64,000 nt of DNA, from NCBI GenBank assembly GCA_033807775.1, contig CM066321.1:38912850-38976849 (forward strand), given 5' to 3'. This document shows positions 32,838-44,457 of the stretch, piece after piece. The notes beneath the pieces were generated by a model. That model saw only the letters and a program-made list of their open reading frames with translations, had not been told where the DNA came from and ran no database searches. The DNA comes from Saussurea involucrata. Its lineage: Eukaryota; Streptophyta; Magnoliopsida; Asterales; Asteraceae. The stretch's first letter is position 1, and every line of letters begins with the position of its first letter. The translations under genes were made by a program, and so were the position numbers.

Positions 32838-35800
32838 GCGTTACAAGTAGCTATTCCTCTTATAGAGGAAGAGGAAATCCCTCATCATATAGAGGAAGAG
32901 GTGATAGAGGAAGGGGAGGAAGAGGTGGAAATTATGCCTCAGATTATACCATTCAAATGGGAAAACAGAAGCTCATAGCTCAAAATATTGCAAACACAGA
33001 TGATCCACTAAAGAACCATATAGGAACTTCTCTTCCTGAAGATCATCCTCTTCAGAAAGAATACCTTAATTATATTAAGGAAAAAGAAATTTCATCTTAT
33101 GCTAATATTAGCAAAGAAGAAAATTCAGATTCTCAGTATTGCGAGACTAAGTTTAAAGAAGTCATACTTCTGGTTGAAGAAAAAGATATTCAATGGAAAA
33201 ATAATCCAGAAATAATTTTAGAAAGATATCTTAATAAGACTTCGAGCATTCATGGCGCTTTGAAACAAAGACAATTCTATGAAGGTCTCCTAATTTCTAC
33301 AAATTCTGTAGAAATTACTCATTTTTCTCCTTCAACAAGGACGGGAGTTTATAACTTCTCAAAATTCATTATAAAAAAGATTATATCTTTTGAAGAATGG
33401 GGTATATCTCCACTTGCTGAGAATGAATGGTTTTCTCCTCTTCATAAATTCAATTTCAAATTCAACTATTGGGACTATGTTTCCAGTTTTGAGGAAGTTC
33501 TTTATTATGAAAATGAAAATAAGAAACATACTTGGTTTCTTAAAATTTGTGAAAATTGCTTCCATTCCCCAGTTCCAAACTGGTTTTTCACCTGGTGGAA
33601 GAAATTTGGGACCACTAGTGAAATCCTCCCTGAGGAATTAAATCTTTGTTTAAAACAATGGATATCATATTCTCCAAAAGTTCATAACAACAAATCTCAA
33701 TATATTATTGAGGGTCAGTATAACGTCCCAAAAATTAGAATAAATTTGAACTTTTTAAAATACCATTTTATTAAATAAAACCATAGGTAATTCAAACGTT
33801 TAACCAAACCTCGTTAATATAAACATTCAATTAGTTAACACAGCGGAAAATGTAAATAATAAAACATAATGTCTCCAAGTGAAATTGCCGAGAGTCTCAA
33901 CGCGCCAGTGTGTACCGTCACGCCTTACTACCACTCGCACCTGAAATCATAATTTATAGGGAAGGGGTAAGCACGAAGCTTAGTGAATTCAAACACATAC
34001 GCAGATAGCAATTATATACACACCACTCCTATCCGCACATAGACAACCAACACAAGCAGTTAAATGGTACAAACACATGCAAGAACACCCTCACATGTCT
34101 CCTTCGGGTCCCCGAATTCACACAACGCTCGTGTAGGCATCCCTCGGTCTCCCCGAGTTCGTACCACACTTATATACAATTCCTCGGTCCCACCGAGTAC
34201 TCGGTCTCCCCGAGTTCACAAAACACTTGTATACAAATCCTCGGTCCCACCGAGCCCTCGGTCTCCCCGAGTTCACAAAACACTTGTATACAATTCCTCG
34301 GTCCCACCGAGATGTATACAACACTCATACATAATTCCTCGGTCCCACCGAGCCCTCGGTCCCACCGATATGTATACAACACTCATGGCATTATACTAGA
34401 TATTAATTCAACCTAGTACTACTCACAACAATTCAGCTAATACACACAACAATTCAGCTATATATTACACATAAACTACCGTGATGTACATATAATCCCT
34501 ATTCTACGCAGTGAGAGAACTCACCTCAAAAGCAAAGTGGATGACCACAAACAGCAACACGAGCTCGTCAACTCGAACTCACTTCTTTTAACCTAAAGAA
34601 GTGTTACCAAGAGTCAAAGCGAAGCCCCAACCCTCAAAAATAACCATAAGACTAAAAGAGTAACATTTCAGCTTTTCGGTCTAAACTGCAGGTCTGTTCG
34701 GGACCTGTTTAGCCCCCTATAGACCCACTAATCCAGAAATCAAATCCACCAAACAGAAGGGTCTGGGTCTTAGCTTTCCAGGGACATATTATACGCATTC
34801 TAACGATTTTCCTATGATTTTATACAATTATTCTAATATCGAAACGTAAGGCTGGCAGATTCGGACCTGCTGCAAAAACGGCCCTTTTGCACCTAGCTAG
34901 AGGCCTAACCAGGTTTTACCTGAAACACGAAAAATGTGCCCAACACAGAATGTGAACTGTGGGCACCAGTTTCGCCTCCAACCGAGCTACGACGGAAAAA
35001 TTATGGCCGATACAAAACAGTGGCAGAAAAGGCGATTTCACATAAAATGATAACTTCGTTTTCTCGTTTTAGCGTTTTACGTTTAGGTTTAGGATTAGAG
35101 TTTCGCCTCTAAAAGCTGGACCACGAACATCACCACCCACTGCCATCTCCGGCAGTGGTGGTCGGCGGCGGCGGCCACCACCGGCGGTGGTGGTTCGGTA
35201 AAAACCTTCCGGCGAGACAAAACGATAACTACCTAATCCATCTCACCACATCCACACCCACACACCGCCTAATGGCCGCAGACCCGCCAACGCAAACACC
35301 GGACTGGTGGTTCCCGGCGGCAACAGCCGTTCGCAGCCATGGCCGCAAGCAGCGGCGGTGGCGATGGGTTTCTTTTCTCACGGCTTACCGGTGATGACGA
35401 AGGAAAGAAAACGAACAGAGAAGTGAGACCTTACCTCGACGACAAAACAGCGACGAAACCCGACTCCTTCACTCTCTCTCGCTACTCTCTCCTCTTCGCC
35501 GGCAGAACCAGCAGCGCCGGCGCCGGCTGTTTGTGGGTGGCTCACGGCGGCAGCAAGAGGAAGGGAGGTGGTTCGGCGATTCTGAGAGGACAACGGTGGC
35601 AGCAAAGAAACAAACGGCAGGGGCGATGCTAGGGTTTTGTGGTTTATTGATTGCGAGAGACGAAACAACCGAGAGAGAAGGGGGTCGGCTTCTTTAAGTC
35701 GATCCCATGCAACAACTTATGCCCACTTGCCATTTTTAGTCCCTGCACTTCTAACCCTTTGCCAAACAAACAATTTTTAAGATAGATTAACATTTCTGGT

Positions 35801-36394
35801 CCTCGCCGCCAAATCCCGATAATAAATTCATTTTAACAACAATAATAACTAATTAAAATAAGCGAATTAAAACCATATCGGGACACGGGCTTTACAGTCA
35901 GAATACCTGCTGGTTTTTTTATAGAATTCGGCATTCCATGGATTTGGAAATGGAAACCTATTTTTGGCTATACTGATATTATGGCCCCTTGTTTAAAAAG
36001 GCAAGGTCTTACTAAATATTGGGATAAATTATCTCGAGAAGATCCTAATACCAAGAAGCCACATGGTGATGAAATGGTATCAAATATCATTAAAAAGGTT
36101 GAGCTTTATAAGCAACAATATGATCAACAAGAAGACATAGAAGAAATCAGTCCTTTCCAACAGCTCTCACAAAAGTATGCAGAGACTCATTCTAAGGACG
36201 AGATAATAAATCTCTACATTGAAAGGATGAAGAAAGACCTATATAAAAATATAGGATTTCCTGATGAAAAATCAGACGCTTCAATGACTTCTGATACACA
36301 GGATGCTCAGAATCCTGATGATGACCAAATTGGCCTATCCGTAGGTGATGCTCTAGAAACCCTCAGGGACTCCATCAGAGACAGTATCAAATAA
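32822..36394 (+). pseudogene. Caulimovirid downstream RG-rich ORF, copy 2, split by a solo LTR
   Basis: This is the same ORF as at 237-1624. The first 298 codons are open from the ATG at 32822, through the RGRG/GGRGG region and the aromatic middle, until the solo LTR at 33719. The gene resumes at 35902 and is open through MAPCLKRQ (35981) to the TAA at 36392-36394. Apart from the insertion this is the best preserved copy. Removing the insertion and one GTCAG copy recovers the reading order seen in copy 1. Confidence 0.8.
33719..35896 (-). mobile_element. Ty3-type solo LTR in the virus downstream ORF
   Basis: A 2,178-bp sequence is flanked by GTCAG (33714-33718, 35897-35901). The uninterrupted site is visible at about 1133 of copy 1. 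On the minus strand it starts TGTAAAGCCCG and ends GGGACGTTATA, one base away from the canonical TTACA. No gag or pol is present. On the minus strand a TTCACTAAGCTTCGTGCTTA segment is typical of chromovirus (Tekay/Del-like) LTRs. A minisatellite of about 56 bp at 34090-34380 contains CTCGG...CCGAG palindromes. A GC-rich palindromic stretch (CCACCACCGGCGGTGG) lies near 35175. Internal short ORFs look accidental. Confidence 0.82.
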
Positions 36395-37043
36395 TTGAAG
36401 AATTTGGAATGGTATGCCAAATTGGTATTCCAAATATTTGAAGAAGTGATCGACATCAAATGGTAGATAGTTTTGGCCGACATCAAATGGCCGACAAGAA
36501 TATCTGTCATTATTTACTTTTATAAAGTCTGTTGTCCTTTCTCTTTTTGCTTTCTTATTTAAGTAACCCCTCTCTCTTTGAAAGAGGCAGGTCGTTCTTA
36601 GCCTACTACTTAGTTTCTCTCAAAATTTCCTAGTTCTTATAATAAGTTTTGGGCATAATAAAAGAAAAGCTTGTGGATAATCTAAAGCTCTTGTAAGTAT
36701 TCTGTTTTCTGCATTTTAATTTTAGTATTCCGGATTCATATTTAGCCATGATTGGCTAAATTAAAATTTTGTGTTAAAACATACTTGTTATGCTTACATT
36801 TACATATTACCATGGATAATATAATTTCTAAGTCATAACTCTGTGATCTAAGTCTTTGGTCGAGTGCCAACTTCATTGTTGATTTCCACCCTATCCAGGC
36901 CAGAAGAGCCGTTTTAATGGGTTTCTCTGTCAACAATTATGGAGGTGTTAAATGGTGGCTTTAAGACTTAGTTATCAGATCCTTAGGTGTATGTATTATG
37001 ACAATCTATGTTTTAACACAAATCTTTTAAAAAAATTCTTCAT
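36395..37043 (+). promoter_or_regulatory. Caulimovirid leader and promoter, copy 2
   Basis: This is the same non-coding interval as 1625-2287, with a 12-bp deletion near 36708. AATAAA lies at 36657-36662. The position expected for the primer site again reads TTATCAGATCC. No gene is seen. Confidence 0.6.
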
Positions 37044-37690
37044 ATGAATCTTTTTATAATGGGAAATGATATTGTTCAAAACAGTATGACTGAGGAATAT
37101 GATATTCCCCAGAATCTCGATTTATTAAACAGATGGACTATTCCAAAAGTTGAACCAAAATTAATTTATAAATTAGGTGCTTTTGAAAAGATAGGTTTAA
37201 AACAAATAGTTAAGACCACTGAGTCCTCTATTCCTTTACATGAAGATGAAATGATTATCCGATTGTTAAACAGATCTGATATCTTTCCATTCATGAAGAC
37301 TCATAAGTTCTTACATATAGGTCTTGTCGAAATTGCATTTAGACCTTTAACCCTTGAAGGGTTACCAGAAAGCTTTCTTGCAGCTTTACGGGATGGTAGA
37401 AATATGAATTGGAAACAGTCCCTAATGGGAATCATCCAATCAAGTTTGGCCCATGGACCAGTCTATTTTGATGTATATCCTAATTTGTGGTTATCTTTGT
37501 CTCATATAAATATTCTTGATGCTTTAACGTTAAATGTTAAAACAAATGGCTATAGTTATACGCCAGGGACAGAAGTTATATGTATCTGTTATCGTATATA
37601 TTATAAATCTCTTTATACTTTAAATCCTATGTGTAAAAAGGATGACAAAGAGAAAAATGAAACTATTTTAATAGAAATAAATTTTAATAA
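37044..37690 (+). pseudogene. Caulimovirid movement protein, copy 2, truncated at the inversion
   Basis: The ORF is open from MNLFIMGND at 37044 for about 215 codons, matching copy 1, then ends at the junction AATAAA/CAGAATAC near 37690. There it runs into leader sequence in reverse orientation, adding a short unrelated tail to 37766. The C-terminal third is missing. Confidence 0.85.
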
Positions 37691-37930
37691 ACAGAATACT
37701 TACAAGAGCTTTAGATTATCCACAAGCTTTTATTTTATTATGCCCAAAACTTATTACAAGAACTAGGAAACTTTTGAGAGAAACTAAGTAGTACGCTAAG
37801 AACGACCTGCCTCTTTCAAAGAGAGAGGGGTTACTTAAATAAGAAAGCAAAAAGAGAAAGGACAACAGCCTTTATAAAAGTGAATAATGACAGATATTCT
37901 TGTCGGCCATTTGATGTCGGCCAAAACTGT
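37691..37930 (-). other. Inverted caulimovirid leader fragment
   Basis: This is the reverse complement of leader sequence (compare 1690-1935), including the AATAAA region, the pyrimidine-rich block and the CGACATCAAATGG repeats. It resumes after the TR-GAG at 42995-43071. Confidence 0.85.
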
Positions 37931-39595
37931 TGTAATACCCCGGGTAAGTTCGTTAGTTAAATGTTAGTTCCGTTAAAATGTTGTTAACTTTAAAGTTTAA
38001 GGTTTAGGGTGGGTTTGGTTAATTTAGAGGTTTAAAGGTGTTTTAGTTATTATGGTTAGTTTAAGGACCAAAGTAGTAAATTAAGTTAGATATTATCCCT
38101 TCTGATTTCAGATATTATCACAAGCAGAAAATCAGTAAAATTAGTGTGTGTGTGTGTGTGTGTTGAGAGAAATCAAGAAGAGAAAAGAAGGGTTTGGTGC
38201 TAAAGGGTTCAAATTGGTATGTTTGGAAGATGAATTAAGGTATGTTCCTTTGTAATTTATGTTTGTAATTGCTTTTGGAAGGATTCTATCGGAGTAGAAA
38301 CATCACAAACACTTCTGGTATTAATTCAGTCGATTTTCTGGGTAAAAAGCACCAAACCGACAGAGGTTTCCGGACACGGTATGAATGTGTCCGGGTAGAT
38401 TCTTGGGTGGTGTCCGGGTAAGTTGTTGATAGAGTCCGGACGATTGGATTGTGGTTTCCGGATGATTTAGAGTCCGGATGGCATCCGGATTCCTTTGTTT
38501 TCCGGATTAGTCTGTGGTGTCCGGATTCCTCGTGTTGTCTGGATTATTCTTGTTGTCCGGAAAGTTGTCCGGATACCTTGTGGTTTCCGGATAACTTGGC
38601 TGTTTGGTCAATTTTTGAGGATAAGAGTTATGTAGATATATCTAGAGTCCATAGCCTGCTAGTAAGTCTTATACATAAGTTGGTAAGGAAATATTTGTAT
38701 GTAAATGGTTTCAGATTCTGAGAATTTTGGATAAAGGATCGGATAGCTTGGAGAAAGGTTTGGAAGCATATTGTAAGCATTCAGGTGAGTTTTGCTTTAA
38801 AACGTTTTGAATTGGAATACATATATATGTGTATAAATATATATATGAGATGATTATGTGGTAGGAATATGATTATGTGTATATAAATGACAATATGATG
38901 TAATGAGATATATATTGTATTTATATAAGCTTTGCACTACACGAGTGCACTTGTTGCCGGGTTCCGGTGTGCGGACCGGTGTGTAGCCGGGTTCCGGTGT
39001 GCGGACCGGTGTGTAGCCGGGTTCCGGTGTGCGGACCGGTGAGTAGTCGGGTTCCGGTGTGCGGACCGACAGGTAGCCGGGTTCCGGTGTGCGGACCGAC
39101 AGGTAGCCGGGTTCCGGTGTGCGGACCGGTTGTTGATTTATTAGTTGGCTTGCTACCAACTAATATGGCCATTTGTGGAGGAATAAGGTGGATGAGATGT
39201 ACACGATGCACGAGTCTGGATTGGTATTTAAATACGTGTGGTATGTTTATATTTTACGAAAGGATTACCAAAGGTTTATCTAAATTATTTTGATACAAAT
39301 GATTTACATAAAAGGTTTTATAATGATTTTGGAAAGGACCGGGATTAACTCACTAGACCCGTTTGGTCTAACCCTCATTTTGTTTTCAAAAATATGTTTT
39401 CCAGGTTAAGGATCGACAAGAGAGGATGAAGTGTAGGAAGCCTTTGATGGACGTTGAATAGGAAGCTTTTATATATTTTGTAATGTCAAGACTAATGAGA
39501 CCGTACTTGGTTTGTTATGTAACTTTTGTTGTAAATCAATGATATGTATGCATGTTATGTATTATGATGTATGTTATGGGATTGGGGTTGTTACA
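37931..39595 (+). repeat. TR-GAG 5' LTR
   Basis: It contains a TG run (38146-38163), a stretch rich in TCCGGA words (38370-38600), a TATATAAG box at about 38921-38929, and a minisatellite of 30 bp and six copies (about 38955-39130) with CCGGT...ACCGG stems. The hairpin TTAGTTGG...CCAACTAA (about 39140-39163) and the conserved GGGATTAACTCACTAGACCC block (39350-39369) follow. Confidence 0.88.
38955..39130 (+). repeat. 30-bp hairpin minisatellite in the TR-GAG LTR
   Basis: There are six imperfect copies of a unit containing GCCGGGTTCCGGTGTGCGG and ACCGG, starting about 25 bases after the TATA box. The 3' LTR has five copies (about 42385-42530). Each unit can pair CCGGT with ACCGG. Confidence 0.85.
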
Positions 39596-39856
39596 AATGG
39601 TATCAGAGCCCTAGTTTAAGGGATTTAGGTATTTGTACCCGTACCTAGACTTAAACTGCATGTGAAGTAGGATGTCCTTGATATATTAGAACCTTGGGAT
39701 GCTAAGTATAAAAGGTAGAAGGAACATCATGTAAGGTAATTTCGGATTACACCTGGCCAGTGTAATTGTGATCTTACAGGTGCATGTTTGGACTGGGATA
39801 CCTTATTATATGGGGTATGTGCTTATGTGTATGTTAATCTTGTTTGAATCTACAGA
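39596..39856 (+). other. TR-GAG leader with primer-binding site
   Basis: TGGTATCAGAGCC at 39598-39610 is complementary to initiator tRNA-Met. The remaining leader is non-coding and is shared with 61661-61910 of the related element. Confidence 0.85.
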
Positions 39857-41065
39857 ATGGCAAGCGGTACTCGAAATATGAATCGAAGAGGAGGAGGAAA
39901 TCCAAATAGTACGAATCCACCAATAGGAACGGGGGGAAGAAGAGGAGAGCGAGGGGGAGGTAGATCCGGAGGTAGAACGGGAAGTAGAACTGGGGGCAGA
40001 ACCGGAAGTAGAGTTCAGGGGCGAGGTACGGAGTTTATTACAAGAGACGATTTGATGGCGGAGATGGGAAGACTTCAAACAAATATCCAGGCTATGTTCG
40101 ACCAAGCCCGTCATACTGAAACACCAGATCCTGGATTGGAAGATGAAATGCCCATTACACCAACGGTCATACCAGTGTCGAGAAGGTGTGATTACAAGAT
40201 GTTCTTAAACTGTAGACCCCTAACTTACTCAGGAGATAGAGACCCAGTGAAGGCAATGAGATGGTTAAAAGAAATAAAAGCCATCTTCAAGACCAGTAAG
40301 TGTGCGGATGAGGACAGAGTATTATACGGAACGACGATGTTGAAGGCAGAAGCTCTGTACTGGTGGGAAGCTCACATTGATTCCATAGGGTCAGATGTAT
40401 ACTCTACTTTTACTTGGGACGAATTCGCAACAGCTTTCAAAGAACAGTTTTGTTCTCAAGCAGCAGTCAGACAACTGGAAGAGGAGTTCATGAACTTACA
40501 CCAGCGAAGTTTATCAGTTAGGGACTACACTGCTAGTTTTCTGGAGAAGTCTCGCTTCGTAGAGTACTACGTTGCCACGGAGGCACTGAAAATGGAGAGG
40601 TTTATTTTCGGGTTGAATTCAGAAATTAGAAAGCTAGTGATTGCGACAGGACCCGATACCTTCTCAGCCGCAGTAAATGCAGCGGAAAATGTGGAACAGG
40701 ATAACCGGAGAGACGTTGGTGATAAGAGTGCTGGGAAAAGAAAACTGGAAGAAACGATGTACGATTCGGAAGAATACGAATCCCCGAGGTTTGATAGTTA
40801 TTCACCTTTCAGACCAATTGAAAGACCATGTCCAAAATGCAACCGTGTGCATCAAGGAAACTGTTATGTGGATTTCCGAAGTTGTTACAAATGTGGAAAG
40901 ACTGGTCACATAGTTAGAGACTGTCGGGTAACTCGATTATGTTTCGTTTGCAATTCTCCGGATCATATTCAGTCAGATTGTCCGCAATGGAAAGTACAAC
41001 AGGGTGGTATGACGGAGAGACCAACGAGTGTTAAGACGGGAGAGATACAAGGGTCTGGAGCATAG
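39857..41065 (+). CDS. gag: Ty3-type Gag (402 aa)
   Basis: This is the structural capsid and nucleocapsid protein of the TR-GAG. Residues 1-60 are Gly/Arg-rich (RRGERGGGRSGG) and probably bind nucleic acid. Residues about 110-280 are the retrotransposon gag domain, with PLTYSGDRDPVKAMRWLKE, EALYWWEAH and FKEQFCSQAAVRQLEEEF. Two CCHC knuckles follow, CYKCGKTGHIVRDC and CFVCNSPDHIQSDC (residues about 340-380). The ORF is fully open from the first ATG after the primer site, unlike most genes here. Intact coding in a pol-less element suggests Gag is useful in cis, with pol supplied by a relative. Confidence 0.9.
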   Translation: MASGTRNMNRRGGGNPNSTNPPIGTGGRRGERGGGRSGGRTGSRTGGRTGSRVQGRGTEFITRDDLMAEMGRLQTNIQAMFDQARHTETPDPGLEDEMPITPTVIPVSRRCDYKMFLNCRPLTYSGDRDPVKAMRWLKEIKAIFKTSKCADEDRVLYGTTMLKAEALYWWEAHIDSIGSDVYSTFTWDEFATAFKEQFCSQAAVRQLEEEFMNLHQRSLSVRDYTASFLEKSRFVEYYVATEALKMERFIFGLNSEIRKLVIATGPDTFSAAVNAAENVEQDNRRDVGDKSAGKRKLEETMYDSEEYESPRFDSYSPFRPIERPCPKCNRVHQGNCYVDFRSCYKCGKTGHIVRDCRVTRLCFVCNSPDHIQSDCPQWKVQQGGMTERPTSVKTGEIQGSGA

Positions 41066-41366
41066 AGAGTTCAAGGCCGTGTTTTTCAGATGACAGGACA
41101 AGAGGTGGAAGAAAGTCCTGATGAGGTTACAGGTAAATTTCTATAAACTCTATACGTGCTAAAGTGTATTATATGACTTCGGTGTAAAATGATTATTGGT
41201 ACTTTCGTGCTTTTGTTGCTTAGCGGTGTTAGAGATATAGGTAAAGGCGGAGTGTCTGTTCAATTAATTCCTATGGCTTTGATTAAGTTCGAAGTAGTAG
41301 TAATAGGTATTCATACCTTATTGCTTAACCGAATTTCGGGACGGAATTCTTTTAAGGGGGAGATAA
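41066..41366 (+). other. TR-GAG 3' internal region and polypurine tract
   Basis: These are 300 non-coding bases after gag, shared with 61950-62183. They end in TTTTAAGGGGGAGATAA directly before the 3' LTR. No pol remnant is visible. Confidence 0.75.
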
Positions 41367-42994
41367 TGTAATACCCCGGGTAAGTTCGTTAGTTAAATGT
41401 TACTTCCGTTAAAATGTTGTTAACTTTAAAGTTTAAGGTTTAGGGTGGGTTTGGTTAATTTAGACGTTTAAAGGTGTTTTAGTTATTATGGTTAGTTTAA
41501 GGACCAAAGTAGTAAATTAAGTTAGATATTATCCCTTCTGATTTCAGATATTATCACAAGCAGAAAATCAGTAAAATTAGTGTGTGTGTGTGTTGAGAGA
41601 AATCAAGAAGAGAAAAGAAGGGTTTGGTGCTAAATGGTTCAAATTGGTATGTTTGGAAGATGAATTAAGGTATGTTCCTTTCTAATTTATGTTTGTAATT
41701 GCTTTTGGAAGGATTCTATCGGAGTAGAAACATCACAAACACTTCTGGTATTAATTCAGTCGATTTTCTGGGTAAAAAGCACCAAACCGACAAAGGTTTC
41801 CGGACACGGTATGAATGTGTCCGGGTAGATTCTTGGGTGGTGTCCAGGTAAGTTGTTGATAGAGTCCGGACGTTTGGATTGTGGTTTCCGAATGATTTAG
41901 AGTCCGGATGGCATCCGGATTCCTTTGTTGTCCGGATTAGTCTGTGGTGTCCGGATTCCTCGTGTTGTCCGGATTATTCTGGTTGTCCGGAAAGTTGCCC
42001 GGATACCTTGTGGTTTTCGGATAACTTGGCTGTTTGGTCAATTTTTGAGGATAAGAGTTATGTAGATATATCTAGAGTCCATAGCCTGCTAGTAAGTCTT
42101 ATACATAAGTTGGTAAGGAAATATTTGTATGTAAATGGTTTCAGATTCTGAGATTTTGGATAAAGGATCGGATAGCTTGGAGAAAGGTTTGGAAGCATAT
42201 TGTAAGCATTCAGGTGAGTTTTGCTTTAAAACGTTTTGAACTGGAATACATATATATGTGTATAAATATATATATGATATGATTATGTGGTAGGAATATG
42301 ATTATGTGTATATAAATGACAATATGATGTAATGAGATATATATTGTATTTATATAAGCTTTGCACTACACGAGTGCACTTGTTTCCGGGTTCCGGTTTG
42401 CGGACCGGTGTGTAACCGGGTTCCGGTGTGCGGACCGGTGTGTAGCCGGGTTCCGGTGTGCGGACCGGTGAGTAGTCGGGTTCCGGTGTACGGACCGACA
42501 GGTAGCCGGGTTCCGGTGTGCGGACCGGTTGTTGATTTATTAGTTGGCTTGCTACCAACTAATATGGCCATTTGTGGAGGAATAAGGTGGATGAGATGTA
42601 CACGATGCACGAGTCTGGATTGGTATTTAAATACGTGTGGTATGTTTATATTTTACGAAAGGATTACCAAAGGTTTATCTAAATTATTTTGATTCAAATG
42701 ATTTACATAAAAGGTTTTATAATGATTTTGGAAAGGACCGGGATTAACTCACTAGACCCGTTTGGTCTAACCCACATTTTGTTTTCAAAAATATGTTTTC
42801 CAGGTTAAGGATCGGCAAGAGAGGATGAAGTGTAGGAAGCCTTTGATAGAAGTTGAATAGGAAGCTTTTATATATTTTGTAATGTCAAGACTAATGAGAC
42901 CGTACTTGGTTTGTTATGTAACTTTTGTTGTAAATCAATGATATGTATGCATGTTATGTATTATGATGTATGTTATGGGATTTGGGTTGTTACA
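41367..42994 (+). repeat. TR-GAG 3' LTR
   Basis: This is the 1,628-bp copy of 37931-39595, with a shorter TG run and five minisatellite units. Confidence 0.9.
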
Positions 42995-43071
42995 ACTGTC
43001 GACCATTTGGTGTCGATCACTTCTTCAAATATTTGGAATACCAATTTGGCATACCATTCCCAATTCTTCAA
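42995..43071 (-). other. Inverted caulimovirid leader, remainder
   Basis: This continues the inverted leader after the TR-GAG and joins the end of the downstream ORF. It contains part of the TTTGATGTCG-type repeat in reverse. Confidence 0.8.
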
Positions 43072-44457
43072 TTATTTGATACTGTCTCTGATGGAGTCCT
43101 TGAGGGTTTCTAGAGCATCACCTAGGGATAGGCTAATTTGGTCATCATCAGGATTCTGAGCATCCTGTGTATCTGAAGTCATTGAAGCGTTTGATTTTTC
43201 ATCAGGAAATCCTATATTTTTATATAGGTCTTTCTTCATCTTTTCAATGTAGATATTTACTATCTCGTCCTTAGAATGAGTCTCTTCATACTTTTGTGTG
43301 AGCTGTTGGAAAGGACTGATTTCTTCTATGTCTTCTTGTTGATCATATTGTTGCTTATAAAGCTCAACCTTTTTAATGATATTTGATACCATTTCATCAC
43401 CATGTGGCTTCTTGGTATTAGGATCTTCTAGAGATAATTTATCCCAATATTTAGTAAGACCTTGCCTTTTTAAACAAGGGGCCATAATATCAGTATAGCC
43501 AAAAATAGGTTTCCATTTGCAAATCCATGGAATGCCGAATTCTATAAAAAACCAACAGGTATTCTGACCCTCAATAATATATTGAGATTTGTTGTAATGA
43601 ACTTTTGGAGAATATGATATCCATTGTTTTAAACAAAGATTTAATTCCTCAGGGAGGATTTCACTAGTGGTCCAAAATTTCTTCCACCAGGTGAAAAACC
43701 AGTTTGGAACTGGGGAATGGAAGCAATTTTCACAAATTTTAAGAAACCAAGTATGTTTCTTATTTTCATTTTCATAATAAAGAACTTCCTCAAAACTGGA
43801 AACATAGTCCCAATAGTTGAATTTGAAATTGAATTTATGAAGAGGAGAAAACCATTCTTTCTCAGCAAGTGGAGATATACCCCATTCTTCAAAAGTTATA
43901 ATCTTTTTATAATGAATTTTGAGAAGTTATAAACTCCCGTCCTTGTTGAAGGAGAAAATGAGTAATTTCTACAGAATTTGTAGAAATTAGGAGACCTTCA
44001 TAGAATTGTCTTTGTTTCATAGCGCCATGAATGCTCGAAGTCTTATTAAGATATCTTTCTAAAATTATTTCTGGATTATTTTTCCATTGAATATCTTTTT
44101 CTTCAACCAGAAGCATGACTTCTTTAAACTTAGTCTCGCAATAATTAGAATCTGAATTTTCTTCTTTGTTAATATTAGCATAAGATGAAATTTCTTTTTC
44201 CTTAATATAATTAAGGTATTCTTTCTGAAGAGGATGATCTTCAGGAAGAGAAGTTCCTATAAGGTTCTTTAGTGGATCATCCGTGTTTGCAATATTTTGA
44301 GCTATGAGCTTCTGTTTTCCCATTTGAATGGTATAATCTGATGCAAAATTTCCACCTCTTCCTCCCCTTCCTCTATCACCTCTTCCTCTATATGATGAGG
44401 GATTCCTCTTCCTCTATAAGAGGAATAGCTACTTGAAGCGCTCATTCCTGCAAACAT
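43072..44457 (-). pseudogene. Caulimovirid downstream RG-rich ORF, copy 3
   Basis: This is the reverse-strand copy of the ORF at 237-1624; the ATG complement is at 44455-44457 and the stop at 43072-43074. A one-base deletion near 44400 breaks the RG-rich N-terminus and another frame change near 43935 splits the middle. The C-terminal 137 codons (43485-43072) are open and closely match the plus-strand copies. Confidence 0.78.

Larger units (their letters stand above)
28806..37690 (+). mobile_element. Endogenous pararetrovirus, plus-strand segment 2
   Basis: This continues segment 1 after C1: rest of the coat-protein ORF, pol, downstream ORF (split by a solo LTR at 33719-35896), leader, and a movement protein cut at 37690 where the array inverts. 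It is about 97-98% identical by eye to the matching parts of segment 1, so both derive from one virus type. Confidence 0.9.
37931..42994 (+). mobile_element. TR-GAG: gag-only Ty3-type LTR retrotransposon
   Basis: LTRs 37931-39595 (1,665 bp) and 41367-42994 (1,628 bp) begin TGTAATACCCC and end GTTACA. The target duplication ACTGT lies at 37926-37930 and 42995-42999. The length difference is one 30-bp minisatellite unit, 6 bp of a TG run and 1 bp; I count about 25 substitutions. The primer site TGGTATCAGAGCC starts at 39598 and a purine tract AAGGGGGAGAT precedes the 3' LTR. The only gene is gag; there is no protease, RT or integrase. This matches the TR-GAG class of non-autonomous elements. 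Confidence 0.9.

Noticed and set aside
35155..35668. GC-rich ORFs on both strands inside the solo LTR
   Set aside because: They overlap each other on both strands, have low-complexity Gly/Arg or Ser content and no known domain. GC bias explains the open frames.
33719..35896. A full Ty3 element in the virus downstream ORF
   Set aside because: Only one LTR-like unit lies between the GTCAG copies, with no primer site, gag or pol. A solo LTR fits better.
38955..39130. Regular repeats that could suggest a CRISPR array
   Set aside because: Units are contiguous with no unique spacers, they lie in a plant LTR, and no cas genes exist. It is a minisatellite.
38854..39211. Open frames with repeated RTPEPGY-type peptides, also at 42283-42610
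   Set aside because: They are translations of the 30-bp LTR minisatellite; unit length divisible by three keeps several frames open by chance.
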